Program-made: the position numbers and the translations under genes
The notes under the pieces: model-generated
The model's database searches: none
Seen by the model: the letters and a program-made list of their open reading frames with translations, nothing else
What the model was told of the DNA's origin: nothing
Assembly (NCBI GenBank): GCA_963754285.1
Contig: CAVWFN010000020.1
Span: 1-64,000, forward strand
Reading direction: 5' to 3'
DNA from: RYN-133 sp963754285
Lineage (GTDB): Bacteria; Actinomycetota; Actinomycetes; Mycobacteriales; Jatrophihabitantaceae
DNA length: 64,000 bases
Part shown: positions 42,083-50,372 of the stretch, in pieces
Numbering within the stretch: the first letter of the stretch is position 1
How the letters are laid out: every line of letters begins with the position of its first letter

Positions 42083-42150
42083 GTGAGTGGTCAGTTACGG
42101 CCTCAGTGGTCAGATATATCTGACCACTGAGCGCGAAACTGACCACTCAC
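42083..42150. repeat. 68-bp near-perfect palindrome between convergent genes
   Basis: Two 34-base arms meet at TCAGATATATCTGA (centre about 42,116). Each arm holds GTGGTCAG twice, and the arms differ at only about four positions. Convergent zur and PTH2 genes end here; the last bases overlap the PTH2 stop. It could fold as a bidirectional terminator. Its internal repetition (four GTGGTCAG copies) resembles extragenic palindromic repeats. Confidence 0.75.
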
Positions 42151-42791
42151 GGGACGAACGCGGCGGTGGCCGATCCGGGCGCGACCTCGGTGAAGCCGGC
42201 GTCGTGGACGACCGCCGCTCCGCCGTCGAGGGCGGCGCGCCATTGCCGCGGCGACGCGGTGCGCACAGCCAGCGGGAAGCCCGCGTCGCGCCAGCCGTTG
42301 CGCCTGCGCCGACGCAAGGACCGCCAGCCCAGCTGGGCGGCGTGACCCACCTGGGCCATCGCCTTGCCGGCGCTCATCTCCACCTCGGGCGACACCAGGA
42401 TCAACGGCACGTTCGCCTCGGCCGGCGCCGGCTGCCCCGGGTCGTCGAGTTCGGTGCCGCCGACCTGCAGCCTGGCCAGCTCCGGCGGCCACGCGTCGAC
42501 GGGGATCGGCGGATAGACCCGTACCTCGGCGCTCCCGCGCGTCACGGTCAGCCCGGGCAGGGCCGCCGCACGCCGCCACTCGGCACCCCGCGCCCGCCGC
42601 ACGACCTTGCGGATGCGATTGCCGTCCCACGTGCGGACGGCGTCGACCCAGTCCGGCTCGTCGGTGGTCAGCATGGTCAAGACCGCAACGGCCGCAGCTT
42701 CGAGCGCATCGGTGCGGGTGGGTGGCGCGTCACGTTCGATCCGGACGACCAGCGGCAGCACCCATTCGACGGTCGCGCCCGCCTCGCTCAT
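42147..42791 (-). CDS. Peptidyl-tRNA hydrolase 2-domain protein
   Basis: A 214-residue protein whose C-terminal ~100 residues match PTH2: VPLILVSPEVEMSAGKAMAQVGHAAQLGWRSL carries the K-x2-A-Q-x2-H-A catalytic signature. GAAVVHDAGFTEVAPGSATAAFV is the usual end. The N-terminal half (VEWVLPLVVRIERDAPPTRTDALEAAAVAVLTML) is found in actinobacterial members only. PTH2 frees stalled peptidyl-tRNA in archaea and eukaryotes; the actinobacterial role is untested. ATG 42791 overlaps the aminopeptidase stop (ATGA). Confidence 0.85.
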   Translation of the reverse strand: MSEAGATVEWVLPLVVRIERDAPPTRTDALEAAAVAVLTMLTTDEPDWVDAVRTWDGNRIRKVVRRARGAEWRRAAALPGLTVTRGSAEVRVYPPIPVDAWPPELARLQVGGTELDDPGQPAPAEANVPLILVSPEVEMSAGKAMAQVGHAAQLGWRSLRRRRRNGWRDAGFPLAVRTASPRQWRAALDGGAAVVHDAGFTEVAPGSATAAFVP

Positions 42792-44041
42792 GCCAACCCA
42801 GCGACCCAATCGGCGAGCAGGCGCGCGCCGAACCCGGTCGCGCCACGGGTGCGGACGCCGTCGTCCTTGTCCGAGCGCGCGGGCCCGGCGATGTCGACGT
42901 GTGCCCACGGCAACCCGCCGGTGAAGTGCTTCAAGAACAGCGCGGCCGTGATCGCGCCGGGGTTGCCGGGCGCGTTGTTCGCGTCGGCCACTTCGGAGTG
43001 CAGCTGACGCTCGTACTCGCCGCAGAGCGGCATGCGCCAGACGTGCTCGCCGCTCGCACGTCCCGCTGCGATCAGTTGGTCGGCAAGCTCGTCGGAGGTC
43101 GAGAAGAATCCCGCGGTGCGCACGCCCAATGCGACCTTCATCGCTCCGGTCAGGGTCGCGACGTCGACCAGCACGCTCGGCCGCAGCCGCGCGGCCGCGT
43201 AGGCCAGCGCGTCGGCAAGCACGATGCGTCCCTCGGCGTCGGTGTTCGCGATCTCGCTGGTGCGCCCGCCGTAGTGCCGCACGACGTCGCCGGGTCGGTA
43301 GGACGACGCGCCGAACGCGTTCTCGGCCGCCGGGACGAGCACGGTGACGCGCACCGGCACCATCGCCTCGGCGATCAGTCGCATCGCGGCGAGCACCGCC
43401 GCGCCGCCGCCCATGTCGGTCTTCATCGTCTTCATGCCGTCGCCGGGCTTGATGTTCAGGCCGCCGGTGTCGAAGGTGATGCCCTTGCCGACGAGCACGA
43501 CGTGCGGACCGCTGCCCGAGCCGCGCGGGCGCCAGGTCGCCTCGATCAGCCGCGGCGGTGCCACCGAGCCGCCGCCGACGGCGAGCACGCCACCGAAGCC
43601 GCGTTCGGCGAGCCACTCGGGATCATGCGTGCGCACGGTGACGCCGAGGGGCGTCAGCACCCGCTCGGCCTGCGCACCGAGCCACGCCGGCGTCTTGGTG
43701 TCGGACGGGGTGTTCGCGAGGTCACGGGCCCAGGCAGTCGCGGCCGCACCACGTCGTCCCTGTTCGAAGGATGCTGCATCGTCGACCTCGGCCAACTCGA
43801 CGACGCGTTTGGCGGGTGCGGGCGCCGTCGACAGCGTGTAGCGGTAGCCGCCCAGGCTCAGGCCCTCGACGAACGCCCGCAGTCGAGCGCCGGAAAGGCC
43901 AGGTCGGGTGAGCACCGTGCGCCCGGCCGGCAGGGCGCGGGCCAACGAGGCGGCGGCGTCGCGCAGCGCGTCCGGTGACGCGGTCTCGACGACCTGCTCG
44001 GCAGTGCTCCCCGCGCGTCCGGCGAGGCGAACCTCGATCAT
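42788..44041 (-). CDS. pepA: Leucyl aminopeptidase, M17 family
   Basis: A 417-residue M17 metallopeptidase that trims N-terminal residues from peptides. Zinc and catalytic motifs are GPHVVLVGKGITFDTGGLNIKPGDGM, MKTDMGGGAAVLAAM, the signature NTDAEGRIVLADAL and ATLTGAMKVALG. The C-terminal GPARSDKDDGVRTRGATGFGARLLADWV is typical. The N-terminal domain is shorter than in E. coli PepA. I chose ATG 44041 because AGAGAGAATCAGGTG lies before it. Followed by the PTH2 gene, a sensible pairing for peptide recycling. Confidence 0.92.
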   Translation of the reverse strand: MIEVRLAGRAGSTAEQVVETASPDALRDAAASLARALPAGRTVLTRPGLSGARLRAFVEGLSLGGYRYTLSTAPAPAKRVVELAEVDDAASFEQGRRGAAATAWARDLANTPSDTKTPAWLGAQAERVLTPLGVTVRTHDPEWLAERGFGGVLAVGGGSVAPPRLIEATWRPRGSGSGPHVVLVGKGITFDTGGLNIKPGDGMKTMKTDMGGGAAVLAAMRLIAEAMVPVRVTVLVPAAENAFGASSYRPGDVVRHYGGRTSEIANTDAEGRIVLADALAYAAARLRPSVLVDVATLTGAMKVALGVRTAGFFSTSDELADQLIAAGRASGEHVWRMPLCGEYERQLHSEVADANNAPGNPGAITAALFLKHFTGGLPWAHVDIAGPARSDKDDGVRTRGATGFGARLLADWVAGLA

Positions 44042-44071
44042 CACCTGATTCTCTCTCCCGCACACATGCAG

Positions 44072-44101
44072 TCGGCCCCGGACCTCGCGGTCCGGGGCCG
44101 A
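44072..44101 (-). terminator. Hairpin between DUF3117 gene and pepA
   Basis: TCGGCCCCGGACC and GGTCCGGGGCCGA form a perfect 13-bp stem with a TCGC loop, 15 bases after the DUF3117 stop. A strong intrinsic-type terminator without a U-tract; it also lies within the pepA leader region. Confidence 0.72.
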
Positions 44102-44116
44102 GCGTCGATCAGGCGT

Positions 44117-44284
44117 TTAGTTCCCTACGGACTTCAGGGCGTCGCCCAGGGCATCGGCCTCCTCGGCCGACATTTCGACCACGAGGCGTCCACCTCCTTC
44201 GAGCGGCACGCGCATCACGATCCCGCGTCCCTCCTTGGTGACCTCGAGCGGGCCGTCGCCCGTCCGCGGCTTCATGGCCGCCAT
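44117..44284 (-). CDS. DUF3117 family small protein
   Basis: A 55-residue actinobacterial protein with no known function (Rv1211 type). It reads MAAMKPRTGDGPLEVTKEGR, then GIVMRVPLEGGGRLVVEMSA and EEADALGDALKSVGN; two beta strands and a helix are likely. GAGGAGG lies 6 bases before the ATG. The near-universal conservation in actinobacteria next to tag and DivIVA-like genes suggests a housekeeping role. Ends at a strong hairpin. Confidence 0.92.
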   Translation of the reverse strand: MAAMKPRTGDGPLEVTKEGRGIVMRVPLEGGGRLVVEMSAEEADALGDALKSVGN

Positions 44285-44397
44285 GCGTACCTCCTCGGAA
44301 GGTGAGCCCAGCGCTCACGTGGGTTCGTTGCTTACGCACATTCTCCCTGATCGACGGGCACACCCCAAACGGTGGGGTCGCGGTAACGTCGCACAGC

Positions 44398-45186
44398 GTG
44401 ACCGACGACCTGCTGATCGAGCGCGCCGAAGGCGTTGCGACCGTGACCCTCAACCGTCCCGAAAGCATGAATTCGCTGTCGTTGTCGCTGAAAGAGGCGC
44501 TGCTGCACGAACTCACCGAGATTGCGCGCGACCCAACGGTCCGCGCGGTGGTTCTGACCGGCAGCGGACGGGGATTCTGCGTCGGGCAGGATCTTCGCGA
44601 GCACGTCGGACTGCTCGAGTCGGCCGACCCCGCGCCGCTGTCGACGGTGGTGCAGCACTACAACCCGATCGTGCTCGCGTTGGCCACGATGCCGAAGCCG
44701 GTGATCGCGGCGGTGAACGGGATGGCTGCCGGAGCCGGAGCAGGCCTGGCCTTCGCATGCGACCTGCGGCTTGCATCGAACAAGGCAGGTTTCCTGATCG
44801 CGTTCGCCAATGTCGGCCTCACCCTCGACAGCGGGGTGTCATGGACGCTGCCTCGCCTGGTCGGCGGGGCCCGCGCGACCGCGCTGTGCCTGCTCGCCGA
44901 GCCGATCAACGCCGAGGCCGCCCTCGACATGGGTCTGGTGAGCGCTGTCGTCGAACCGGACCGGCTGCTACCGGCAACGCAGGAGCTGGCCGCCCGGCTG
45001 GCCGCCGGCCCGACGGCCGCCTACGCCGCGATCCGTGAATCGTTGGCCTTCGCCTCGACCTCGACGCTCGAGCAGGCGCTCGAGCACGAGGGGCATCTGC
45101 AGACCGAGATGGGCGCGACCGAGGATCACCGCCACGCCACCGCGGCCTTCGTCGCGAAGCAGAAGCCGGTGTTCACCGGGCACTGA
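44398..45186 (+). CDS. Enoyl-CoA hydratase/isomerase, PaaG-like
   Basis: A 262-residue crotonase-fold enzyme: GVATVTLNRPESMNSLSLSLKEALLHEL, VVLTGSGRGFCVGQDLREH and MPKPVIAAVNGMAAGAGAGLAFACDLRLAS. The position of the first catalytic Glu is not Glu here, while FANVGLTLDSGVSWTLPRLVG holds the Asp used by PaaG-type 2,3-enoyl/oxepin-CoA isomerases. I therefore favour an isomerase. GTG 44398 begins the conserved sequence; the frame is open further upstream without a clear ribosome-binding site. No other phenylacetate genes are present, so the pathway is uncertain. Confidence 0.85.
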   Translation: MTDDLLIERAEGVATVTLNRPESMNSLSLSLKEALLHELTEIARDPTVRAVVLTGSGRGFCVGQDLREHVGLLESADPAPLSTVVQHYNPIVLALATMPKPVIAAVNGMAAGAGAGLAFACDLRLASNKAGFLIAFANVGLTLDSGVSWTLPRLVGGARATALCLLAEPINAEAALDMGLVSAVVEPDRLLPATQELAARLAAGPTAAYAAIRESLAFASTSTLEQALEHEGHLQTEMGATEDHRHATAAFVAKQKPVFTGH

Positions 45187-45194
45187 CGGCCCGG

Positions 45195-45761
45195 CTACGA
45201 CTTTGTGCGCCGGCGTGCGCGCCAGCAGGTCGAGACGTGGTCGTCGACCATGCCGGTCGCCTGCATGAGCGCGTAGGCCGTCGTCGGTCCGACGAAGCGG
45301 AATCCGCGCTTCTTCAGTTCCTTGGCCATCGCTGTCGACTCGGGTGCGGTCGAGCGGACGTCTGCGAGCGTCTTGGGACGGACGTGCCTGGCCGGGGCGA
45401 ACGACCACAGCAGCTCGTCGAATCCTTCTGGGACGGCCTCGCGGATCGCGCGCGCATTGTTGATCGTCGCCTCGATCTTCGCCCGGTTGCGCACGATGCC
45501 CTGATCGGTCAGCAGGCGCTCGATGTCGCTCTCGTCGTAACCGGCGACGGTGTCGATGTCGAAGTCTGCGAACGCCGCGCGGAACGTCGGCCGCTTGCGC
45601 AAGATGATCAGCCAGGACAGCCCTGACTGGAACGCCTCGAGCGAGACCCGCTCGAACAGCTCGCGCTCGCCGTGCAGCGGCGTGCCCCACTCGTCGTCGT
45701 GATAGGCGACGTACTCCGGGGCGGAGTTCGCCCATGCGCAGCGCGGACGCTCAGCGGCCAT
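45195..45761 (-). CDS. tag: DNA-3-methyladenine glycosylase I
   Basis: A 188-residue base-excision repair enzyme that removes 3-methyladenine from DNA. Zinc-site and catalytic features are present: PRCAWANSAPEYVAYHDDEWGTPLHGERELFE with Cys and His ligands. ESLEAFQSGLSW-like (SLEAFQSGLSWLIILRKRPTFRAAF), RFVGPTTAYALMQATG and VDDHVSTCWRARRR supply the remaining zinc ligands. It overlaps the DivIVA-like gene by 11 bases, matching Rv1209-Rv1210 order. Confidence 0.95.
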   Translation of the reverse strand: MAAERPRCAWANSAPEYVAYHDDEWGTPLHGERELFERVSLEAFQSGLSWLIILRKRPTFRAAFADFDIDTVAGYDESDIERLLTDQGIVRNRAKIEATINNARAIREAVPEGFDELLWSFAPARHVRPKTLADVRSTAPESTAMAKELKKRGFRFVGPTTAYALMQATGMVDDHVSTCWRARRRTKS

Positions 45762-46203
45762 CAGCAGTGTCGTCGTCGAACGTGTCGCCGGTTGCGGCGT
45801 CCCCGACAGCGGGCGACGCGTCCGCGGCGCGATGCGGATACGGGTAGGGGTGCGGATGCGTCGCCGGCGACACGGTGACCGTGGGCGGCACGGTCAGGCG
45901 TTCCTGCGTCTCGTCGTGGCCGCCGCGCAGGCGGGCGATCTCGGCGTCGCGGCGATCGAGTTCGTCGCCGAGACGATCGAGCAGCTTGTCGGTCTCGGCG
46001 AATCGGTAGCCGCGCAACGCGACGGGCAACCGGGCTGTGCTGATGTCGGCCGACGACAATGCGCGCGCGGGCGGCTCCCACAGCGGCTCGTCGCGCAGTG
46101 GTGGTGCGATCTGTTCGCCGGACGGCAGCACGTATGCAGCGAGCAGGAACAACGCGGCGGCGATCACGATGGCCAGCAGCCCGAAACCCACCAACGTCAG
46201 CAC
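45751..46203 (-). CDS. DivIVA-domain membrane protein
   Basis: A 150-residue protein with one N-terminal TM helix (VGFGLLAIVIAAALFLLAAYVLP). A short DivIVA-like segment follows, LPVALRGYRFAETDKLLDRLGDELDRRDAEIARLRG, the coiled-coil motif that senses curved membranes in polar growth proteins. The C-terminus is a His/Pro-rich tail (HPHPYPYPHRAADA) ending in acidic residues. It is the Rv1209-type protein upstream of tag. A role at poles or septa is inferred from the domain only. Confidence 0.85.
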   Translation of the reverse strand: MLTLVGFGLLAIVIAAALFLLAAYVLPSGEQIAPPLRDEPLWEPPARALSSADISTARLPVALRGYRFAETDKLLDRLGDELDRRDAEIARLRGGHDETQERLTVPPTVTVSPATHPHPYPYPHRAADASPAVGDAATGDTFDDDTADGR

Positions 46204-46261
46204 CGGTCGATCGTGTCACGGCATACGGACGAGGGCCTAGCCGGTGTGGTCAACTGACCGG

Positions 46262-46981
46262 ATGACTGACCCGGTGCTGGTCGATCGCCGAGGCCCGATC
46301 GCGATCCTGCGGCTCAATCGTCCGGACAAGCGCAATGCGCTCGACACCAGATCGCTCGCGCTGCTCGACCGGATGCTGACCGATCTCGCCGCCGACGACA
46401 GCTTGCGGGCGCTGGTCTTCTCGACCACGAAGATGACCGCGCTGTGCGCCGGAGCAGACGTCGGTGAGGATCTCGACCACGCCGCCGGCGTCGCGCGCAT
46501 GGCCGCGTTCACCCGGCTCTACAGCTGGCTCGACGACTTCCCGGTGCCGATCGTCGCCGTGGCGGTCGGTCACTGCGTCGGCGCGGGCGCCGAGATCGTC
46601 GCCGGCGCCGATCTGCGCGTCGGCGCGAACAACCTCAGGTTGGCCTGGGCGGGTGCACGCCTCGGTGTCCCCGTCGGCCCGGCCCGGCTCGTCCCGTTGA
46701 TCGGAGTTGCGGCGGCCAAGGACCTCGTGCTGACCGGACGGACGATCGGCCTGGCCGAGGCACGCGCGCTCGGCATCGTGCAGCGCGAAGCCTTCACCCA
46801 GCACGCAGAAACCATGGCGATCGGCGTGGCCGAGCAACTCGCGAAACAGCACCCCGACGGGATCCGGGTGCTCAAGCAGATGTTCCGCGACCTGGACGGG
46901 TCCGCCCGTCGCGTCGCATACGAGAACGAGCAGCTGATGCGCTTCCAGGACGAGGGCGCAGGCATCCCCCGGGTGCGCTGA
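46262..46981 (+). CDS. Enoyl-CoA hydratase/isomerase family protein
   Basis: A 239-residue crotonase-fold protein: GPIAILRLNRPDKRNALDTRSLALLDRML, LVFSTTKMTALCAGADVGEDLDHAAG and VPIVAVAVGHCVGAGAEIVAGADLRVGA keep the oxyanion-hole pattern. One acidic residue (Glu in GAGAEIV) remains; the second site reads ARLGVPVGPARL. The ATG at 46262 is taken since similarity begins there; no strong ribosome-binding site is seen. The CoA substrate is unknown. Divergent from the DivIVA-like gene. Confidence 0.85.
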   Translation: MTDPVLVDRRGPIAILRLNRPDKRNALDTRSLALLDRMLTDLAADDSLRALVFSTTKMTALCAGADVGEDLDHAAGVARMAAFTRLYSWLDDFPVPIVAVAVGHCVGAGAEIVAGADLRVGANNLRLAWAGARLGVPVGPARLVPLIGVAAAKDLVLTGRTIGLAEARALGIVQREAFTQHAETMAIGVAEQLAKQHPDGIRVLKQMFRDLDGSARRVAYENEQLMRFQDEGAGIPRVR

Positions 46982-46985
46982 GCGG

Positions 46986-47795
46986 CTACTCCTGCGGCGC
47001 GTCGGCGCCGGTGCGCTGCAGGTAGATCACGATGGCCACGATCACGGCGGCCAACGCGGCGCTGGTCACGCCGGCTCCGACGCCCAGGCCACCGCCCGAG
47101 GTCGGCTTGCCCAGGTAGTCGGCGAGGGACGCGCCGAGCGGGCGGGTGAGCACATAGGCCCACCAGAACGCGAGGATCGGATCGAGGCGACCGAACCGGT
47201 GCCACAAGGCCGGCACGGCGATCAACGCGGCGAACATCGCCGCGGAAGCCAGGTAGCCCAGCCCGAACGAGTGCGCGGTGAGGTCGCCGACCGCAGTGCC
47301 TAGGGCGAAGGTCGCGACGACGGCGGCCCAGTAGAACAGCTCGCGACGCCGCGTCACGATGGTGTGCACCGACAGCGTGCCCTCCACCCGGTGCCAGGTC
47401 ACGAAGACGCCCGCCAGCACGATGACGAACAGCGCCGCCGAGACCGGGTAGGGGACGCCGAAACCGACGTGCAGCACGTCGGCGGCCATCGTCCCGAAGA
47501 CGCCGACCATAGACACCGCGAACCAGTAGCGCGCCGCGCTGTAACTCGAGGCGCGAAGCTGCACCACCAGTGCGACGCAGAACGCGACGAAGCCGAGCAA
47601 CACCGCGGGTACCGGGTTCAGCGCGTGGACGAGGAAGTCGGAGGTCGACTCGCCCATCGCGGTCGTGAGGGCCTTGGTGATCCAGAAGATCGCGGCAACC
47701 CGCGGCACCTTGCTCAGTCCGAGCGCGCCGACCTTGCTGGTCGTAGTCGTGGTCGGACCGAAGTGTGGCGAAGTCACGGTAGGAAACCGTGACAC
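46986..47795 (-). CDS. COG4705-type membrane protein
   Basis: A 269-residue integral membrane protein with about eight TM helices in two similar halves. Each half starts with a K-V-P or R-R-R-x-L-F-Y-W-A type segment: SKVPRVAAIFWITKALTTAMGESTSDFLVHAL, then RRRELFYWAAVVATFALGTAVGDLTAHSFGLGYL. The repeats TAMGESTSDF and TAVGDLTAHS suggest internal duplication with conserved acidic residues inside the membrane. Related to uncharacterised repeat membrane proteins found with manganese or metal-linked genes elsewhere. Function unknown. Ends in a charged tail. Confidence 0.75.
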   Translation of the reverse strand: MSRFPTVTSPHFGPTTTTTSKVGALGLSKVPRVAAIFWITKALTTAMGESTSDFLVHALNPVPAVLLGFVAFCVALVVQLRASSYSAARYWFAVSMVGVFGTMAADVLHVGFGVPYPVSAALFVIVLAGVFVTWHRVEGTLSVHTIVTRRRELFYWAAVVATFALGTAVGDLTAHSFGLGYLASAAMFAALIAVPALWHRFGRLDPILAFWWAYVLTRPLGASLADYLGKPTSGGGLGVGAGVTSAALAAVIVAIVIYLQRTGADAPQE

Positions 47796-47822
47796 GCCGA
47801 CCCTGAAGGCGGCGGATGGAGC

Positions 47823-48368
47823 TTAGGAAGCCTTCATCGCAAGCACGGCAAGTACCTCGTCCACGCTCGATGCGCGCACGAGTGCCTCGACCGCATCGGG
47901 ACGCACGAAGCCGCGCTTTGCGAGATCGTCCAGCCAGGCCCACAGCGGTGCGAAGAAGCCGTCCGGATCGAGCACGACGACCGGCTTGTCGTGCATGCCG
48001 AGGGTGCGCGACGTCCACATCTCGAAGAGCTCTTCGAGGGTGCCGAGCCCACCGGGTAGCGCGAGAAATGCGTCGGCGCGCGATTCCATGATCCGCTTCC
48101 GCTCGCGCATCGTGTCGACCACGATCAGCTCGTCCGCGTCGTCGTCGGCGACCTCGCGCGAGGTCAAGTGTCTCGGGATGACTCCGACCGTGTGCGCGCC
48201 GCCCGCACGCGCAGCACGGGCCAGCGCGCCCATCATCGACACCCGTCCCCCACCGGACACCACGCCGTAACCGGCGCCCGCGAGCGCCGTGCCGACCTCG
48301 CCCGCGAGCGCGATGTACGCCGGATCGATCGTGTCGGAGGACGAGCAGTAGACGCAGACAGCGCTCAT
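47823..48368 (-). CDS. LOG-family protein (cytokinin-riboside 5'-phosphate phosphoribohydrolase type), copy 1
   Basis: A 181-residue Rossmann-fold protein: MSAVCVYCSSSDTIDPAYIALAGEVGTALAGAGYGVVSGGGRVSMMGALARAA. The motif MRERKRIMESRADAFLALPGGLGTLEELFEMWT carries the RK and PGGxGTxxE catalytic signature. LOG enzymes release adenine-type bases from nucleoside 5'-monophosphates. The ATG at 48368 gives the compact LOG form. It is 58 bp from a longer paralogue on the same strand, and the two resemble Rv1205-type proteins. Confidence 0.92.
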   Translation of the reverse strand: MSAVCVYCSSSDTIDPAYIALAGEVGTALAGAGYGVVSGGGRVSMMGALARAARAGGAHTVGVIPRHLTSREVADDDADELIVVDTMRERKRIMESRADAFLALPGGLGTLEELFEMWTSRTLGMHDKPVVVLDPDGFFAPLWAWLDDLAKRGFVRPDAVEALVRASSVDEVLAVLAMKAS

Positions 48369-48426
48369 CCGGGGTCCCCGCGAAAGTGCGCAGTGCCCGT
48401 TGCGGAGCAGTTTCGTAGGGTGACGG

Positions 48427-49242
48427 TCATTGCTGCATGGCGTCGCGCTCTGCGGCCATCGAGGCGGCTTCGGCAACCTCGTGCTCGTTCGCGCGGACGA
48501 TCTGGGCGACGGCGTCGTCGACATCGTCGGTCACGTGGATGAGGTCGAGATCTGGTGCGGCGATCTTGCCGCCCGGCAGGACGGTCGAGCGCAGCCAGTC
48601 GAGCAGGCCGCCCCAGTACTGCGAGCCGAACAGCACGACGGGGAACCGCGTGACCTTGCGGGTCTGCACGAGCGTGAGCGCCTCGAACGTCTCGTCGAGC
48701 GTGCCGAACCCGCCCGGCATGATCACGAAAGCCTGCGCGTATTTCACGAACATGGTCTTGCGGGCGAAGAAGTAGCGGAAGTTGATGCCGATGTCGACCC
48801 ACTCGTTGAGCCGCTGCTCGAACGGCAACTCGATGCCGAGCCCGACCGAGACGCCCCCGGCCTCGCACGCGCCACGGTTGACGGCCTCCATCGCGCCCGG
48901 GCCGCCGCCGGTGATCACGGCGTAGCCGGCCTTTGCCAGTGCTGCGCCGAGCTCGATGCCCGACGCGTATTCGGGTGAGTCGTGCGGCGTGCGCGCCGAG
49001 CCGAACACCGAGACCGCCGCGGGCAGTTCGGCGAGCAGGCCGAAGCCCTCGACGAACTCCGCGGTGATGCGCTGCACGCGCCAGGGATCGGTGTGCACCC
49101 AGTCGGACGGGCCGCGCGAATCGAGCAGGCGCTGATCGGTGGTGCCGGCACCGATCTGCGCGCGGCGCAGCAATACCGGACCGCGCTGGTGTTCGCTGCG
49201 CGCGCTGTCGAGGTCGCTCGGCTGACCCTGGTTCTCGCTCAC
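48427..49242 (-). CDS. LOG-family protein, copy 2 (long form)
   Basis: A 271-residue TIGR00730 protein with an ~80-residue N-terminal extension (GPVLLRRAQIGAGTTDQRLLDSRGPSDWVHTDPWRVQRITAEFVEGF). The LOG core follows: AVSVFGSARTPHDSPEYASGIELGAALAKAGYAVITGGGPGAMEAVNRGA, FFARKTMFVKYAQAFVIMPGGFGTLDETFEALT and FGSQYWGGLLDWL. The PGGxGTxxE motif is intact. The extended form is typical of actinobacteria beside dapE; GTG 49242 overlaps the dapE stop (GTGA). Expected activity is nucleotide phosphoribohydrolase; substrate unverified. Confidence 0.92.
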   Translation of the reverse strand: MSENQGQPSDLDSARSEHQRGPVLLRRAQIGAGTTDQRLLDSRGPSDWVHTDPWRVQRITAEFVEGFGLLAELPAAVSVFGSARTPHDSPEYASGIELGAALAKAGYAVITGGGPGAMEAVNRGACEAGGVSVGLGIELPFEQRLNEWVDIGINFRYFFARKTMFVKYAQAFVIMPGGFGTLDETFEALTLVQTRKVTRFPVVLFGSQYWGGLLDWLRSTVLPGGKIAAPDLDLIHVTDDVDDAVAQIVRANEHEVAEAASMAAERDAMQQ

Positions 49243-50321
49243 GGGCCAACGCTAGCTGTCGAGAGGAACTCGACCAGGGCCGCCTCGGTCGCGCCGATGC
49301 GATCGATGACGACGTGTTCTTCGGGCTTGTGCGCGAGGTTCGGATCACCCGGCCCGAGGTTGACCGCGGGGATGCCGAGCTCGCCGAAGCGCGCAACGTC
49401 GGTCCAACCCAGCTTGGCGCGTGGTTCACCGCCGACCGCGGCCACGATCGCCTTTGCCAACGCCCCGTCGAGGCCCGGACGAGCACCCGGTGCCGAATCG
49501 GTCAGCGTGAGGTCGTATTCGGCGAAGACCTCGCGCACATGCTCGAACGCCGCCGCCTCGGACCGGTCGGGCGCGAAGCGGAAGTTGACCGTGACGACGC
49601 ACTCGTCCGGCACGACGTTGCCCGCCACTCCCCCGGCGACGAACACGGCGTTGAGCCCCTCGCGGTAGGTCAGCCCGTCGACCTCGACCTCGCGCGCCGG
49701 GTAGTCGGCCAGCCGGGCCAGCACCGGCGCCGCCGCGTGGATCGCGTTCTCGCCCAGCCACGAGCGGGCGCTGTGGGCGCGTGTGCCGCTCACGCGCACC
49801 TCGGCGCGCAGCGTGCCCTGACAGCCGCCCTCGACCAGGCCGTCGGTCGGTTCGAGCAGCACGGCCAGATCGCCGGTCAGCAGGTCGGCACGAGTGCGGG
49901 CCAGGCGGCCCAACCCGTTGCGGGCCGCCTCGATCTCTTCGCAGTCGTAACAGATAAAGGTCAGGTCGACGGTTGGGTCGAGCGCGCCCGTCCCAACCAG
50001 ATGGGCGACGCGCAACAGCACCGCGACGCCGGCCTTCATGTCCGAGGTGCCGCAGCCGTACATCAGCCCACCGTCGATGCGCGAGGGCACGTTGTCGGCG
50101 ATCGGGACGGTGTCCAGATGACCGGCGAGCACCAGTCGCTGTGCTCGGCCCAGGTCGGTGCGCGCGACGACGACATTGCCGTCGCGCTCGACGGCGAGGC
50201 GCGGATAGGCGCGCAACGCGGACTCGACGAGGTCGGCGAGTTCGGCTTCGCCACCGGAGACCGAGGCGACGTCGACGAGGGCGGCGGTGAGGGCAGCAGC
50301 GTCGGTACTCAGATCGAGCAT
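49239..50321 (-). CDS. dapE: Succinyl-diaminopimelate desuccinylase
   Basis: A 360-residue di-zinc amidohydrolase of lysine/meso-DAP synthesis. MLDLSTDAAALTAALVDVASVSGGEAELADLVE is the actinobacterial start. LVLAGHLDTVPIADN carries the first metal His and catalytic Asp, YGCGTSDMKAGVAVLLR the bridging Asp, and FICYDCEEIEAARNGLG the catalytic Glu pair. GLVEGGCQGTLRAEVRVSGTRAHSARSWLGENAIH is the dimerisation domain. Divergent from dapD over 51 bp, so the two DAP genes share one intergenic promoter region. Confidence 0.96.
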   Translation of the reverse strand: MLDLSTDAAALTAALVDVASVSGGEAELADLVESALRAYPRLAVERDGNVVVARTDLGRAQRLVLAGHLDTVPIADNVPSRIDGGLMYGCGTSDMKAGVAVLLRVAHLVGTGALDPTVDLTFICYDCEEIEAARNGLGRLARTRADLLTGDLAVLLEPTDGLVEGGCQGTLRAEVRVSGTRAHSARSWLGENAIHAAAPVLARLADYPAREVEVDGLTYREGLNAVFVAGGVAGNVVPDECVVTVNFRFAPDRSEAAAFEHVREVFAEYDLTLTDSAPGARPGLDGALAKAIVAAVGGEPRAKLGWTDVARFGELGIPAVNLGPGDPNLAHKPEEHVVIDRIGATEAALVEFLSTASVGP

Positions 50322-50372
50322 GTTCCTGAGCCTAGGACGGGCGGTGCTCGGGCGATGACTACTGTCTGAGCG

